From Lactobacillaceae bacterium AF64-9pH9TA (GTDB taxonomy: Bacteria; Bacillota; Bacilli; Lactobacillales; Lactobacillaceae), in assembly GCA_027681045.1 (NCBI GenBank), contig JAQDCK010000032.1:828-6780 (forward strand): a stretch of DNA of 5,953 nucleotides. The letters are read 5' to 3'. This document shows positions 1 through 5,952 of this stretch, piece by piece. Below the pieces are notes generated by a model, which was given only the letters and a program-made list of their open reading frames with translations, made no database searches and was not told the origin of the DNA. The stretch's first letter is position 1. Each line of letters starts with the position of its first letter. Made by a program: the position numbers and the translations under genes.

Positions 1-95
1 CTTGGTACTTCAACCGTTTGGTTGGTTTGGCCATTAACGGTCGTCTTGTGAATGATCTTCCCTTGAGCGTCAATGTAGTTAACGTAGGTCGTTTG
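1..95 (-). repeat. Mub repeat 3 (partial, cut by window edge)
   Basis: Residues 1640-1670 start QTTYVNYIDAQGKIIHKTTV and continue NGQTNQTVEVP, in register with repeat 2 at a 564-base offset. Only the first 31 residues are in the window. This shows that the array continues to the left; the number of repeats and the anchor region cannot be judged. Confidence 0.88.
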
Positions 96-3000
96 CGAGT
101 TTGCTGTGTAAGTGATATTAACAGTTTGATCTTCAGTGGTGCTCGTCACCGTTTGTTGGGCGACGTTTGGCTGACTAGCCGTGTAGCCGGGTACGCTTGG
201 TACGTCGTAACTTGCCCATTCGCCAGTTGTCCAATTGCCGTAAGTGACTTCGCCTGTTACTTCATCCACATCGGCCGTCCGAGTTAACTTAGCAGTTTGT
301 TCAACCGTCTTAGCTTGTCCATCCGGCGTTGTTACCTTGATTGTTCGGGTAACCGTCTTGTTCAGATCACTTTCACCGACCCCGGTTGGATAAGCCTTGT
401 TTGAATTGTCAGGCAACTTGTCACCGGTCGTCTTTGGTGCATCGGGTGTGACTGTTACATGGCTATGATCAATGGTGACCACCGTCTTCGGTGCGCCATT
501 AGGACCAAAGGTGATTTCACTCGGTACTTCACCATTAACAATGTGCCAGCCTACTGGTACTTCATTTGGTACTTTGACTGTTTGATTAGTTTGACCATTA
601 ACCGTTGTCGTGTGTACTGACGTACCATCTTTGGCTTGATAAACTACGGTCGTGGTTTGCGGATTTGCCGTGTAGGTAATGTCAACAGTTTGATCTTCAG
701 TGGTATCCGTCACTGTTTCCTTGGCGACGTTGGATTGACTAGGGGTGTAACCTGGTACGCTTGGTACGTCGTAACTTGCCCATTCGCCAGTTTTCCAATT
801 GCCGTAAGTGACTTCGCCTGTTACTTCATCCACATCGGCCGTCCGAGTTAACTTAGCAGTTTGTTCAACCGCCTTAGCTTGTCCATCCGGCGTCGTTACC
901 TTGATCGTCCGTGTAATGATCTTGTTCAGATCATTTGCTTCCACGCCGTTAAAGGTCTGGGCGGGATTATCAGGCAACTTAGTGCCATTATCCTGTGGAT
1001 GATCCGGAGTTACCGTGACATGGCGATGATCAATTGTCACCACCACTGGTTCGTGACCATCGGCGCCAAAAGTCAGCTCACTTGGCACTTGACCCTTGGT
1101 GATTGTCCACCCGGTTGGTACTTCGGAGGGTACCGTGACCGTTTGGTTTGTTACACCGTCAACCGTTGTCGTGTGCACGACCTCTCCCTTGTCGTCAACA
1201 TACTTAATTAATACTTTTTGTGCACTTGGGACAAGTTCAAACTGCAATACTGAACCATCATCTTGCGCCGATACTGGTTGTCCAATAACCGCATTCCCGC
1301 TGACAATCGTCGGGGATGCTTTACTTAATTCGTAACCCGGAATTTGGGCTAAATCAGTTGCCGATGGTGTAAAATCACTTGAATTTAAAACGCGATGCTG
1401 AAGAATATCATAAGCACGAGTTAGATCAGTAAGTGGTACATAATGGTCTTTCCTTTGTGCATCTTGATAATGCATTTGTACACGGATGGTTGCCTGACCA
1501 CCGACTACCAATTTCGCCGCATTTTTCGCATCCGCAGAAACAATAATTGGCTTTAACTCATCCACACTAACCCGTGTTCCAACTGTCCCGGCTTTGCCAG
1601 CGTTTGCCACTAAATCATTAACTACAACTGGAATCTGCACTTGGCGACTAGTCATGCCACTAAGGTTTTGCAAAGTAACAGCAACCGCTTGGACTTTACT
1701 CCAATCTTTAATTTGGTCGGCTGTAACAAAGGAACTTAAATCGTTTGAATTTAAGTCAGCAGCTTTCGTGCTGTATAGTACTGTCACATCATCAGTCAGT
1801 TTGCTGTCAGTATTAGGATCAATTAGTTCAACAGTGTTACCTGTTAAATTGACGGTTAAATTTGAATTGTCAGATGCTTTTGGCAAATTAATAATTGCTA
1901 CTACATTGTGCAATTCATTGCTAGTGTCATTAACTAAGTTGACCCCTAAATCAGCTTGGCCATCACCATGGTAATCCACGATGGTTTGAGTTTGCCATGG
2001 AGTGGTTGCAGTTTTTGTAGCACTAGTGGAGTACATGCCAGTTACCATGTTAATGCTACCCCAAAATGATTGGTGACGATAAATTTTGTTTAATTGTTCT
2101 TGGGTTAAATCAGCTGGTAAATGAGCGACTTTATTTTGACTATCAGCAAGAGTTGGATCAACTTTGGTCAAACCGTCCGCATTAACGTTATCTGCCGTCC
2201 AATAAAGAGTCCCTTCACTTTTTTGATTAATCACGTTGTCTTTGTTAACGGTATCGAAATAAAGAGGGACGTAATTGTTAGGTTCTTGGTCAATCAATGT
2301 GCCGGAAAAATGCATAACGGCAACAGTGTTTTTACCATCTTTACTTTTTTCATAAGTGATTGAAGTCAACGTTGGAACCGAATTGCCTTGTGCGTCTTTA
2401 CCAGAACCCCATCTAAGGTTTTTAACTTGAGATACCGTGTTTGGCATGACGAAGTATAGCGTTGGATTTTCAAGCTGGATTTTGCCATTCTCACCACTAG
2501 TTCGTTTCCAATGAATGTTAATAGTCCCACTAGGGTCGTCACCCAATCCCGTTTTGTCAATTCCGCCATAATAACTTTCGGTTGTTAGTGGCGCAAATTG
2601 TTGGTCTACCACCTTCAGCGTATCATGAATAGTTTTAGATACATTATGGCCAGCGGTATCGACCCCCGAAACAGTTAAAGAAACGCTAATTTTATCGCCA
2701 ACTTTAACAGGGGAACCATCTTGATATGTTTTTGATACAAAACCGCGAATCCCATCGCCGTGCATACCGGCCATTTGACTAGCATTCCAATCACGCGTCA
2801 ACGTAATTGACTTAATATTTTTGCTTGGGTCACCTTTAGAATTAGCTGGAACTATTTCACTGGTGCCGTCTTGATAAGTAACTAAAAGACTTTTTTCACG
2901 ATTAGGGTGAGTATAATTATCAGCTAAAAGATTTGATATATATGAATTGTTACGGACACTATCGACATCAACATGTAGCCCATCACCAAAAGTTAACGTG

Positions 3001-5012
3001 ATCGTAGCGTTTTTGACGTCAAATGGGGAATTATTTACGATTGCAAGGTCCTTAATTAATTTGACTGAATTACCGGTCATTGGTACTTCATGGCTTTGAT
3101 ATAACTGATTATTGTCGTCGCCATAATCAGACATCGAAAACATAGTAGCTTCGCTATCGGCGTAATTATAATCAGCGGCGTTAATTACCTTTGCTGAAAG
3201 TCCTGGTAAAGTAATTGTTTGTGTATGACCACCAATTGTATCGCTAACCGTTGTTTGTCCTTCGGATGTTACCGTAGTTGCGACACTTGGTGCATCGATA
3301 AAGTGACCAAGAAATGAAACGCCATCGTTGCCGACATAATGCCAAATGACCCAATCTACAGCGTTGGCTTTAATGACTACCGGTGAGCCCACTCCAGCTT
3401 GGCTTACTGTAACGTCAGAACCACGAATTCCCCAATTGCCAAAACCTTCAGTATTGCGAATTTGTTGATAAAGAGCTTCCGTGGCAGCTTGATCTAATTC
3501 AAACGTCTTTGGTACCGAAACTGAATAGACAAAATCACCGTTGTATGACGGGTCTAATACAGTTCCATAATCAGACCAATTGGTTCGAACCGTAAAAATG
3601 TAATTGTTATTAGTACTTAATACAGGAACGTATTTAGCATCGATTCTGTCAACGCCAACGCTGCCATTACCACTCATAGTCGGGGTGAAGTTACTAGTTA
3701 GATAAAGTCGCCCAACATCTTGCGCATTTTCAACGCTAGTTCCATGTTTCAAAGTTAAATCAAAAGCTTGGTCACCGAATACGTGTCTTAACGATTTGAG
3801 ACCTTCAGCTGATTTTTTCCAATTATTAAGCTTAATGGTTTGAGTGTAAGTTCCGGCTTGTTTAAAAACATTTATTACTTGAGTTCGTAAACCATTATCT
3901 TTAGTGCTTGTCGTACCGATTTGACTACCAAGCGGTTGTGCATTAACACTAGCGGGATAACCAATATCTAAAATGAATGTATCACCAGCTTGTGCTTCAT
4001 AATTGATGGTTAGCGTTGCAGCTTGCCCTGCTTTAATGTAATTTTTGTCAAGGCTCATCTGCCAATTGTTACCTTGGACAGTAGTTGACTGATTAGTCAT
4101 GTCAATTTTTGCAGTATGATCCGCTGAATAATTAGTTATCGGTTCTGGTTGCCAAGCCGTAGCCGGTTTGACCGTTTCTAGCGAAGCAACTAAAGGATTG
4201 GTAGGCTGACTAGTAGGTTGTGCTGATTCAACAGCCAAATTCATGGCCGGTTGTGCTCCATCTGTTGCAATAGCTAGCTGTTTCAGTAAACCCATCGGCA
4301 CTGACTTAGCACTCACACCATTTTTTAGGGCAGTACTGTTCGTGGCCGTGCTTGCTGGCTGGTCAACAGCTTGTGTCGTGGCTGCTTCTTCTAACTTTTC
4401 TTCAATAGTTGTTTCTGTATTTGCAGTTGAGTCAGTAGTGGAGGCATCTGAAGTCAGATTTGCTTCACTGCTTGCAGTCGAATCTGCCGTACTGGCTGCA
4501 TCACTGTTATTAGGAACCCTAGCAATTGCAGTTGAGTTTATGCTACTAGTCCCCTCACTAGTCTCACTGCTTGCCGTGCTGGCAATTGATTCAGTATTTT
4601 CCTTCGTTTCACTGCTGCCAGTAGTCTCGCTTGCTTCACTGGCAGCGATGCTGTCGGTACTAGTCTTTTCCGCTAAAGCCTGGGAACTAGTTTCAGAAGC
4701 AGCCGCAGAAGTTTTAGTACTTGCAGTACTTGTGGCACTACCTTCTGAAGTTGCGGTGCTTGCAACAGTACTGCTGGCAGCCTCCGTACTAGTCGCTTCG
4801 CTTTGTCCTGTATCTTTATTCGTTTTTGCAGTAACCGTAGCCGTCTGGGTATCGGTCGTCGTGTCGGCTTTGACCAGACTGGCTGGTCCAAAGATAAAGG
4901 ATAAACCTAATAACACCGATGTTACCCCGAAGCTATACTTCCTGATACTAAAGCGTTGCTTGGCATCTTCTGTTTGCCGAGCATTGAATTTTTTAGTCTT
5001 AGGCATCAACAT
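1..5012 (-). CDS. YSIRK-signal Mub-type mucus-binding surface adhesin (3' end outside window)
   Basis: This frame runs 1670 codons from an ATG at 5012 to base 3 without a stop and continues past the left edge. It encodes a secreted surface protein. Residues 1-49 are a YSIRK-type signal peptide. Residues about 50-231 are a Ser/Thr/Ala/Glu low-complexity segment. Residues about 285-1175 look beta-rich and belong to no family I can name. From residue 1265 there are Mub repeats of 187 and 188 residues, each a MucBP-like half followed by a Muc_B2-like half (core GEVTYGNW, then GEWASYDVPSVPGYT), and then 31 residues of a third. I found no cysteine in the translation. Family knowledge: Mub proteins of lactobacilli bind mucus glycans, some repeats bind immunoglobulin, and they are anchored by sortase at a C-terminal LPXTG, which is not visible here. 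ATGs at 5018, 5012 and 5006 are in frame; 5012 has the best ribosome-site spacing. The gene appears monocistronic with its own promoter. Ligand specificity is inference. Confidence 0.95.
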   Translation of the reverse strand, partial: MLMPKTKKFNARQTEDAKQRFSIRKYSFGVTSVLLGLSFIFGPASLVKADTTTDTQTATVTAKTNKDTGQSEATSTEAASSTVASTATSEGSATSTASTKTSAAASETSSQALAEKTSTDSIAASEASETTGSSETKENTESIASTASSETSEGTSSINSTAIARVPNNSDAASTADSTASSEANLTSDASTTDSTANTETTIEEKLEEAATTQAVDQPASTATNSTALKNGVSAKSVPMGLLKQLAIATDGAQPAMNLAVESAQPTSQPTNPLVASLETVKPATAWQPEPITNYSADHTAKIDMTNQSTTVQGNNWQMSLDKNYIKAGQAATLTINYEAQAGDTFILDIGYPASVNAQPLGSQIGTTSTKDNGLRTQVINVFKQAGTYTQTIKLNNWKKSAEGLKSLRHVFGDQAFDLTLKHGTSVENAQDVGRLYLTSNFTPTMSGNGSVGVDRIDAKYVPVLSTNNNYIFTVRTNWSDYGTVLDPSYNGDFVYSVSVPKTFELDQAATEALYQQIRNTEGFGNWGIRGSDVTVSQAGVGSPVVIKANAVDWVIWHYVGNDGVSFLGHFIDAPSVATTVTSEGQTTVSDTIGGHTQTITLPGLSAKVINAADYNYADSEATMFSMSDYGDDNNQLYQSHEVPMTGNSVKLIKDLAIVNNSPFDVKNATITLTFGDGLHVDVDSVRNNSYISNLLADNYTHPNREKSLLVTYQDGTSEIVPANSKGDPSKNIKSITLTRDWNASQMAGMHGDGIRGFVSKTYQDGSPVKVGDKISVSLTVSGVDTAGHNVSKTIHDTLKVVDQQFAPLTTESYYGGIDKTGLGDDPSGTINIHWKRTSGENGKIQLENPTLYFVMPNTVSQVKNLRWGSGKDAQGNSVPTLTSITYEKSKDGKNTVAVMHFSGTLIDQEPNNYVPLYFDTVNKDNVINQKSEGTLYWTADNVNADGLTKVDPTLADSQNKVAHLPADLTQEQLNKIYRHQSFWGSINMVTGMYSTSATKTATTPWQTQTIVDYHGDGQADLGVNLVNDTSNELHNVVAIINLPKASDNSNLTVNLTGNTVELIDPNTDSKLTDDVTVLYSTKAADLNSNDLSSFVTADQIKDWSKVQAVAVTLQNLSGMTSRQVQIPVVVNDLVANAGKAGTVGTRVSVDELKPIIVSADAKNAAKLVVGGQATIRVQMHYQDAQRKDHYVPLTDLTRAYDILQHRVLNSSDFTPSATDLAQIPGYELSKASPTIVSGNAVIGQPVSAQDDGSVLQFELVPSAQKVLIKYVDDKGEVVHTTTVDGVTNQTVTVPSEVPTGWTITKGQVPSELTFGADGHEPVVVTIDHRHVTVTPDHPQDNGTKLPDNPAQTFNGVEANDLNKIITRTIKVTTPDGQAKAVEQTAKLTRTADVDEVTGEVTYGNWKTGEWASYDVPSVPGYTPSQSNVAKETVTDTTEDQTVDITYTANPQTTTVVYQAKDGTSVHTTTVNGQTNQTVKVPNEVPVGWHIVNGEVPSEITFGPNGAPKTVVTIDHSHVTVTPDAPKTTGDKLPDNSNKAYPTGVGESDLNKTVTRTIKVTTPDGQAKTVEQTAKLTRTADVDEVTGEVTYGNWTTGEWASYDVPSVPGYTASQPNVAQQTVTSTTEDQTVNITYTANSQTTYVNYIDAQGKIIHKTTVNGQTNQTVEVP
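96..659 (-). repeat. Mub repeat 2 (188 residues)
   Basis: Residues 1452-1639 form the second complete repeat, starting QTTTVVYQAKDGTSVHTTTV. It keeps the NGQTNQTV, GEVPSEITFG and VTIDHSHVTVTPD features of the first half and the DEVTGEVTYGNW / WASYDVPSVPGYT core of the second. The DNA core of its B2 half (191-306) matches repeat 1 (755-870) with a single mismatch at 229, which changes Lys to Thr, while the MucBP half is clearly more diverged. Confidence 0.9.
660..1220 (-). repeat. Mub repeat 1 (187 residues)
   Basis: Residues 1265-1451 form the first complete Mub repeat. The first half begins QKVLIKYVDDKGEVVHTTTV and includes a GW...KGQVPSELTFG segment and VTIDHRHVTVTPD, as in MucBP_2-type domains. 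A linker with KLPDNPAQTF follows. The second half, from TRTIKVTTPDGQ through DEVTGEVTYGNW and WASYDVPSVPGYTPSQ to TVDITYTAN, matches the Muc_B2 pattern. The length fits the roughly 180-200 residue Mub repeats known from lactobacilli. It is one codon shorter than repeat 2. Confidence 0.9.
1221..1487 (-). other. Possible diverged MucBP-like module before the Mub repeats
   Basis: Residues about 1176-1264 contain VQMHYQDAQ, then AQIPGYEL about 60 residues later, and end in DDGSVLQFELVP just before the first clear Mub repeat. This order (strand with YxD turn, a xIPGYxL segment, and a final hydrophobic strand) resembles MucBP-type domains, but the sequence has drifted and lacks a matching B2 half. 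It may instead be the last beta-sandwich of the N-terminal region. Confidence 0.35.
1488..4160 (-). other. Non-repetitive beta-rich N-terminal region of the adhesin, family unassigned
   Basis: Residues about 285-1175 show the alternating polar/hydrophobic pattern, Gly/Asn/Asp turns and Thr/Val-rich strands of stacked Ig-like or beta-sandwich adhesin domains. Stretches such as AGQAATLTINYEAQAGDTF (about 325-343) and NATITLTFGDGLHV look like strands with tight turns. A short acidic loop, DYHGDGQAD near residue 1012, resembles a metal-binding turn, though I cannot show that it binds metal. I see no internal duplication at sequence level, unlike the C-terminal repeats. GC content is lower than in the repeats. 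I recognise no named Pfam family with confidence. By position it would be the exposed tip of the adhesin and the likely ligand-binding part; that is inference. Confidence 0.6.
4320..4865 (-). other. Ser/Thr/Ala/Glu-rich low-complexity segment of the adhesin
   Basis: Residues about 50-231 are dominated by Ser, Thr, Ala and Glu in short degenerate motifs such as STASSE, ASETS and STADST, with no aromatic residues and almost no hydrophobic clusters. The segment is probably disordered. It follows the signal peptide directly, so it forms the mature N terminus. Similar stretches in serine-rich and Mub-like adhesins are glycosylated by dedicated systems; no such genes are in this window, so glycosylation here is only a possibility. 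On the DNA level the repeats (variants of TCACTGCTTGC) are imperfect. The composition also opens a long false plus-strand frame. Confidence 0.85.
4866..5012 (-). other. YSIRK-type signal peptide of the adhesin
   Basis: Residues 1-49 start with a basic stretch containing PKTKK and AKQR, then carry FSIRKYSFGVTSVLLG, a match to the YSIRK-G/S consensus with Phe in the first position. A hydrophobic stretch (GLSFIFGPASL) ends in VKA, a good signal peptidase I site with predicted cleavage before Asp50. In Gram-positive cocci and lactobacilli this motif marks precursors of cell-wall-anchored proteins and is tied to septal secretion. This supports an LPXTG-anchored protein even though the C terminus is not in the window. 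Confidence 0.93.
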
Positions 5013-5019
5013 GTTCATT

Positions 5020-5025
5020 CCCTCT
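5020..5025 (-). promoter_or_regulatory. Ribosome binding site of the adhesin gene
   Basis: AGAGGG on the minus strand ends 7 bases before the ATG at 5012. The in-frame ATG at 5018 sits almost on top of the site and the ATG at 5006 is 13 bases away, so 5012 is the most likely start. In frame, the first upstream stop is at 5055-5057, with no other ATG between. Confidence 0.7.
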
Positions 5026-5070
5026 TTTATTGCTAAACCAGAATAGTTATTTGCTTATCTATCTATCTTC

Positions 5071-5100
5071 ATTATATGGCGAGTAGACACAGAATGTCAA
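5071..5100 (-). promoter_or_regulatory. Consensus sigma-A promoter of the adhesin gene
   Basis: The minus strand carries TTGACA (5100-5095), an 18-base spacer and TATAAT (5076-5071), both hexamers matching the vegetative consensus exactly. Transcription would start near 5064, giving a leader of about 50 bases before the ATG at 5012. The spacer is one base longer than the 17-base optimum. AT-rich dyads lie directly upstream. Confidence 0.85.
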
Positions 5101-5130
5101 TAATAATATTATTAGATTATAGTAATCTAA
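5101..5130. promoter_or_regulatory. Two adjoining dyads upstream of the -35 box (candidate operator)
   Basis: A perfect 14-base palindrome, TAATAATATTATTA (5101-5114), abuts the -35 box. It overlaps a second dyad, TTAGATTA-TAG-TAATCTAA (5112-5130), with 8-base perfect arms. The position fits a regulator site or an UP element. AT-rich sequence makes chance palindromes more likely, so the role is uncertain. Confidence 0.4.
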
Positions 5131-5265
5131 CTAACCAAAAAACAGTACTTTTGGCAGGTAGAAATAGATTAAAGGCTATAAAAGTGTTTGTTGATAGCAA
5201 AGAATGACATAAGCAAGGCATACGTTCAATTTTACCTATAAAAAAATAGTTCTGATCTTTAGTAG

Positions 5266-5296
5266 AAAAAAGCAATGATACTATAATTGCTTTTAT
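5266..5296. terminator. Weak hairpin, possible secondary terminator
   Basis: AAAAGCAAT (5268-5276) and ATTGCTTTT (5286-5294) form a 9-base AT-rich stem with a 9-base loop. On the minus strand the stem is followed by further T residues. It lies about 10-40 bases past the strong terminator and could act as a backup. The low GC content of the stem makes it weak. Confidence 0.35.
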
Positions 5297-5306
5297 ATCA
5301 CTAGAC

Positions 5307-5345
5307 AAAAAGAAAACCAGAAAGAGAGTCCTGTCTCTTTCTGGT
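5307..5345 (-). terminator. Intrinsic terminator downstream of the trpB relic
   Basis: ACCAGAAAGAGA (5316-5327) and TCTCTTTCTGGT (5334-5345) form a perfect 12-base stem with a 6-base loop. On the minus strand the stem is followed by TTTCTTTTT. The first stem base lies 17 bases past the TAA at 5362-5364. It ends minus-strand transcription and insulates the adhesin promoter. The other side has no T-run, so it acts in one direction. Confidence 0.88.
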
Positions 5346-5361
5346 ATCATATATAATTTAC

Positions 5362-5846
5362 TTAAATTTCTTCGCCCAGGTAGGCAGCAACTTGATTAAC
5401 GTCCTTGTCCCCTCTGCCTGACAGGTTGACCATGTCAATTTGGTCGGGATCCATTTCCGGCACCATCTTGATGGCTTGCGCCAAGGCGTGGGAGCTCTCT
5501 AAGGCTGGGATGATCCCTTCAGTGATGAGCTTAATAGCATTCGTGATCGAGATATCATCCAGTCCTTTCACTTCTGCCAGCAATTTTGCAACTAAAGCAT
5601 CTTCTCCAAGATTATGTGCCCCCGCAGCGAAATTTCGAAAGCTTCTGGTTAACTTGCCCCCGACATAAATCGTGTCAGATAATCGACAGCTAAACCGACC
5701 AGGTTTGGACTGACATTTTCGGCCGGATTCAGTGTCTCGATACCAGGGCCCAAAGACTCTGTCTGGAGTTCTTTTGGGTTGATATACCCTCCTCTTGGCT
5801 GCTTCACATTTTTTGTTCGCTGAGTTACAGAATATCCCCTGTTCAT
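5362..5846 (-). pseudogene. trpB: Decayed tryptophan synthase beta subunit gene (trpB relic)
   Basis: An intact TrpB joins indole and serine to make tryptophan with pyridoxal phosphate and has about 400 residues; this relic spans 485 bases. From the ATG at 5846 the first frame reads MNRGY, then [13 protein letters not shown] and VDYLTRF, which match the start of TrpB (FGG-Y-P-EL up to the region before GRP), and it stops at 5649. The other frame carries [16 protein letters not shown] and then an intact C terminus: [19 protein letters not shown] and [10 protein letters not shown], ending at TAA 5362. The join fits loss of one base in the C5 run at 5657-5661. Most of the middle is gone, including the GGGSN phosphate-binding loop. 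If GAHN corresponds to the GAHK motif, the cofactor lysine is also lost. No trpA follows. A frame of 174 codons from TTG 5886 exists but skips the ribosome site, so a product is unlikely to be active. Confidence 0.87.
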
Positions 5847-5854
5847 GGTCACTT

Positions 5855-5860
5855 CCTCCT
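5855..5860 (-). promoter_or_regulatory. Ribosome binding site of the trpB relic
   Basis: AGGAGG on the minus strand lies 8 bases before the ATG at 5846. It is a near-ideal site and sets the original start of the decayed gene. A GTG at 5852 is in the same frame but too close to be used. Confidence 0.75.
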
Positions 5861-5884
5861 TTATCTAATATCTTATCAGTTAGC

Positions 5885-5926
5885 AAAAAATGGTGGAGTT
5901 CGAATGAGATCGAACTTCACCATTTT
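5885..5926 (-). terminator. Hairpin with T-run upstream of the trpB relic
   Basis: TGGTGGAGTTCGA (5891-5903) and TCGAACTTCACCA (5910-5922) form a 13-base stem with one non-Watson-Crick pair and a 6-base loop. On the minus strand six T residues follow (5890-5885), so it looks like an intrinsic terminator for a gene to the right or a leader terminator ahead of trpB. The plus strand also has TTTT after the stem, and the odd pair is G-U in plus-strand RNA but A-C in minus-strand RNA, so it may work in both directions. Confidence 0.65.
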
Positions 5927-5931
5927 CGTTC

Positions 5932-5952
5932 AGAGTCTGTCTGTCAGGCTCT
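5932..5952. repeat. Imperfect inverted repeat at the right edge
   Basis: AGAGTCTG (5932-5939) and CAGGCTCT (5945-5952) are inverted with one mismatch and a 5-base loop. It lies just outside the preceding hairpin and is cut close by the window edge, so I cannot tell whether it belongs to a leader RNA, a terminator or the end of a neighbouring element. Confidence 0.35.

Larger units (their letters stand above)
5019..5361. other. AT-rich intergenic region between the trpB relic and the adhesin gene
   Basis: These roughly 340 bases hold the terminator of the trpB relic, a weak second hairpin, the adhesin promoter with its dyads, and the ribosome binding site. A further small dyad, CCAAAA / TTTTGG with an 8-base loop, lies at 5135-5154. 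An open frame of 77 codons on the minus strand (5350-5117) overlaps the terminator, has no ribosome site and looks accidental. I see no tRNA or other recognisable RNA gene. Confidence 0.75.

Noticed and set aside
1..1220. CRISPR array
   Set aside because: The repeat unit is 561-564 bases, is protein-coding and in frame, with none of the short regular repeat-spacer pattern.
18..1335. Several plus-strand frames across the repeat array, two of them similar to each other
   Set aside because: They mirror the Mub repeats of the minus-strand gene; their similarity comes from the 564-base period, not from a separate gene family.
1594..2569. Shorter plus- and minus-strand frames of 67-126 codons within the adhesin
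   Set aside because: The adhesin frame is continuous through the region, and none of these has a ribosome site or recognisable protein features.
4243..5046. 267-codon plus-strand open frame rich in Val, Leu, Ala and Ser
   Set aside because: It is the antisense of the Ser/Thr/Ala-rich segment and signal peptide of the adhesin; low-complexity composition keeps the opposite frame open. It has no ribosome site, and its apparent hydrophobicity is a mirror of Ser/Thr/Ala codons.
5117..5350. 77-codon minus-strand frame with hydrophobic stretches
   Set aside because: It begins inside the terminator stem, lacks a ribosome site, and lies in AT-rich spacer, where Phe/Leu/Ile-rich frames arise by chance.
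5405..5668. 87-codon plus-strand frame opposite the trpB relic
   Set aside because: It is the antisense of the clearly recognisable TrpB C-terminal region.
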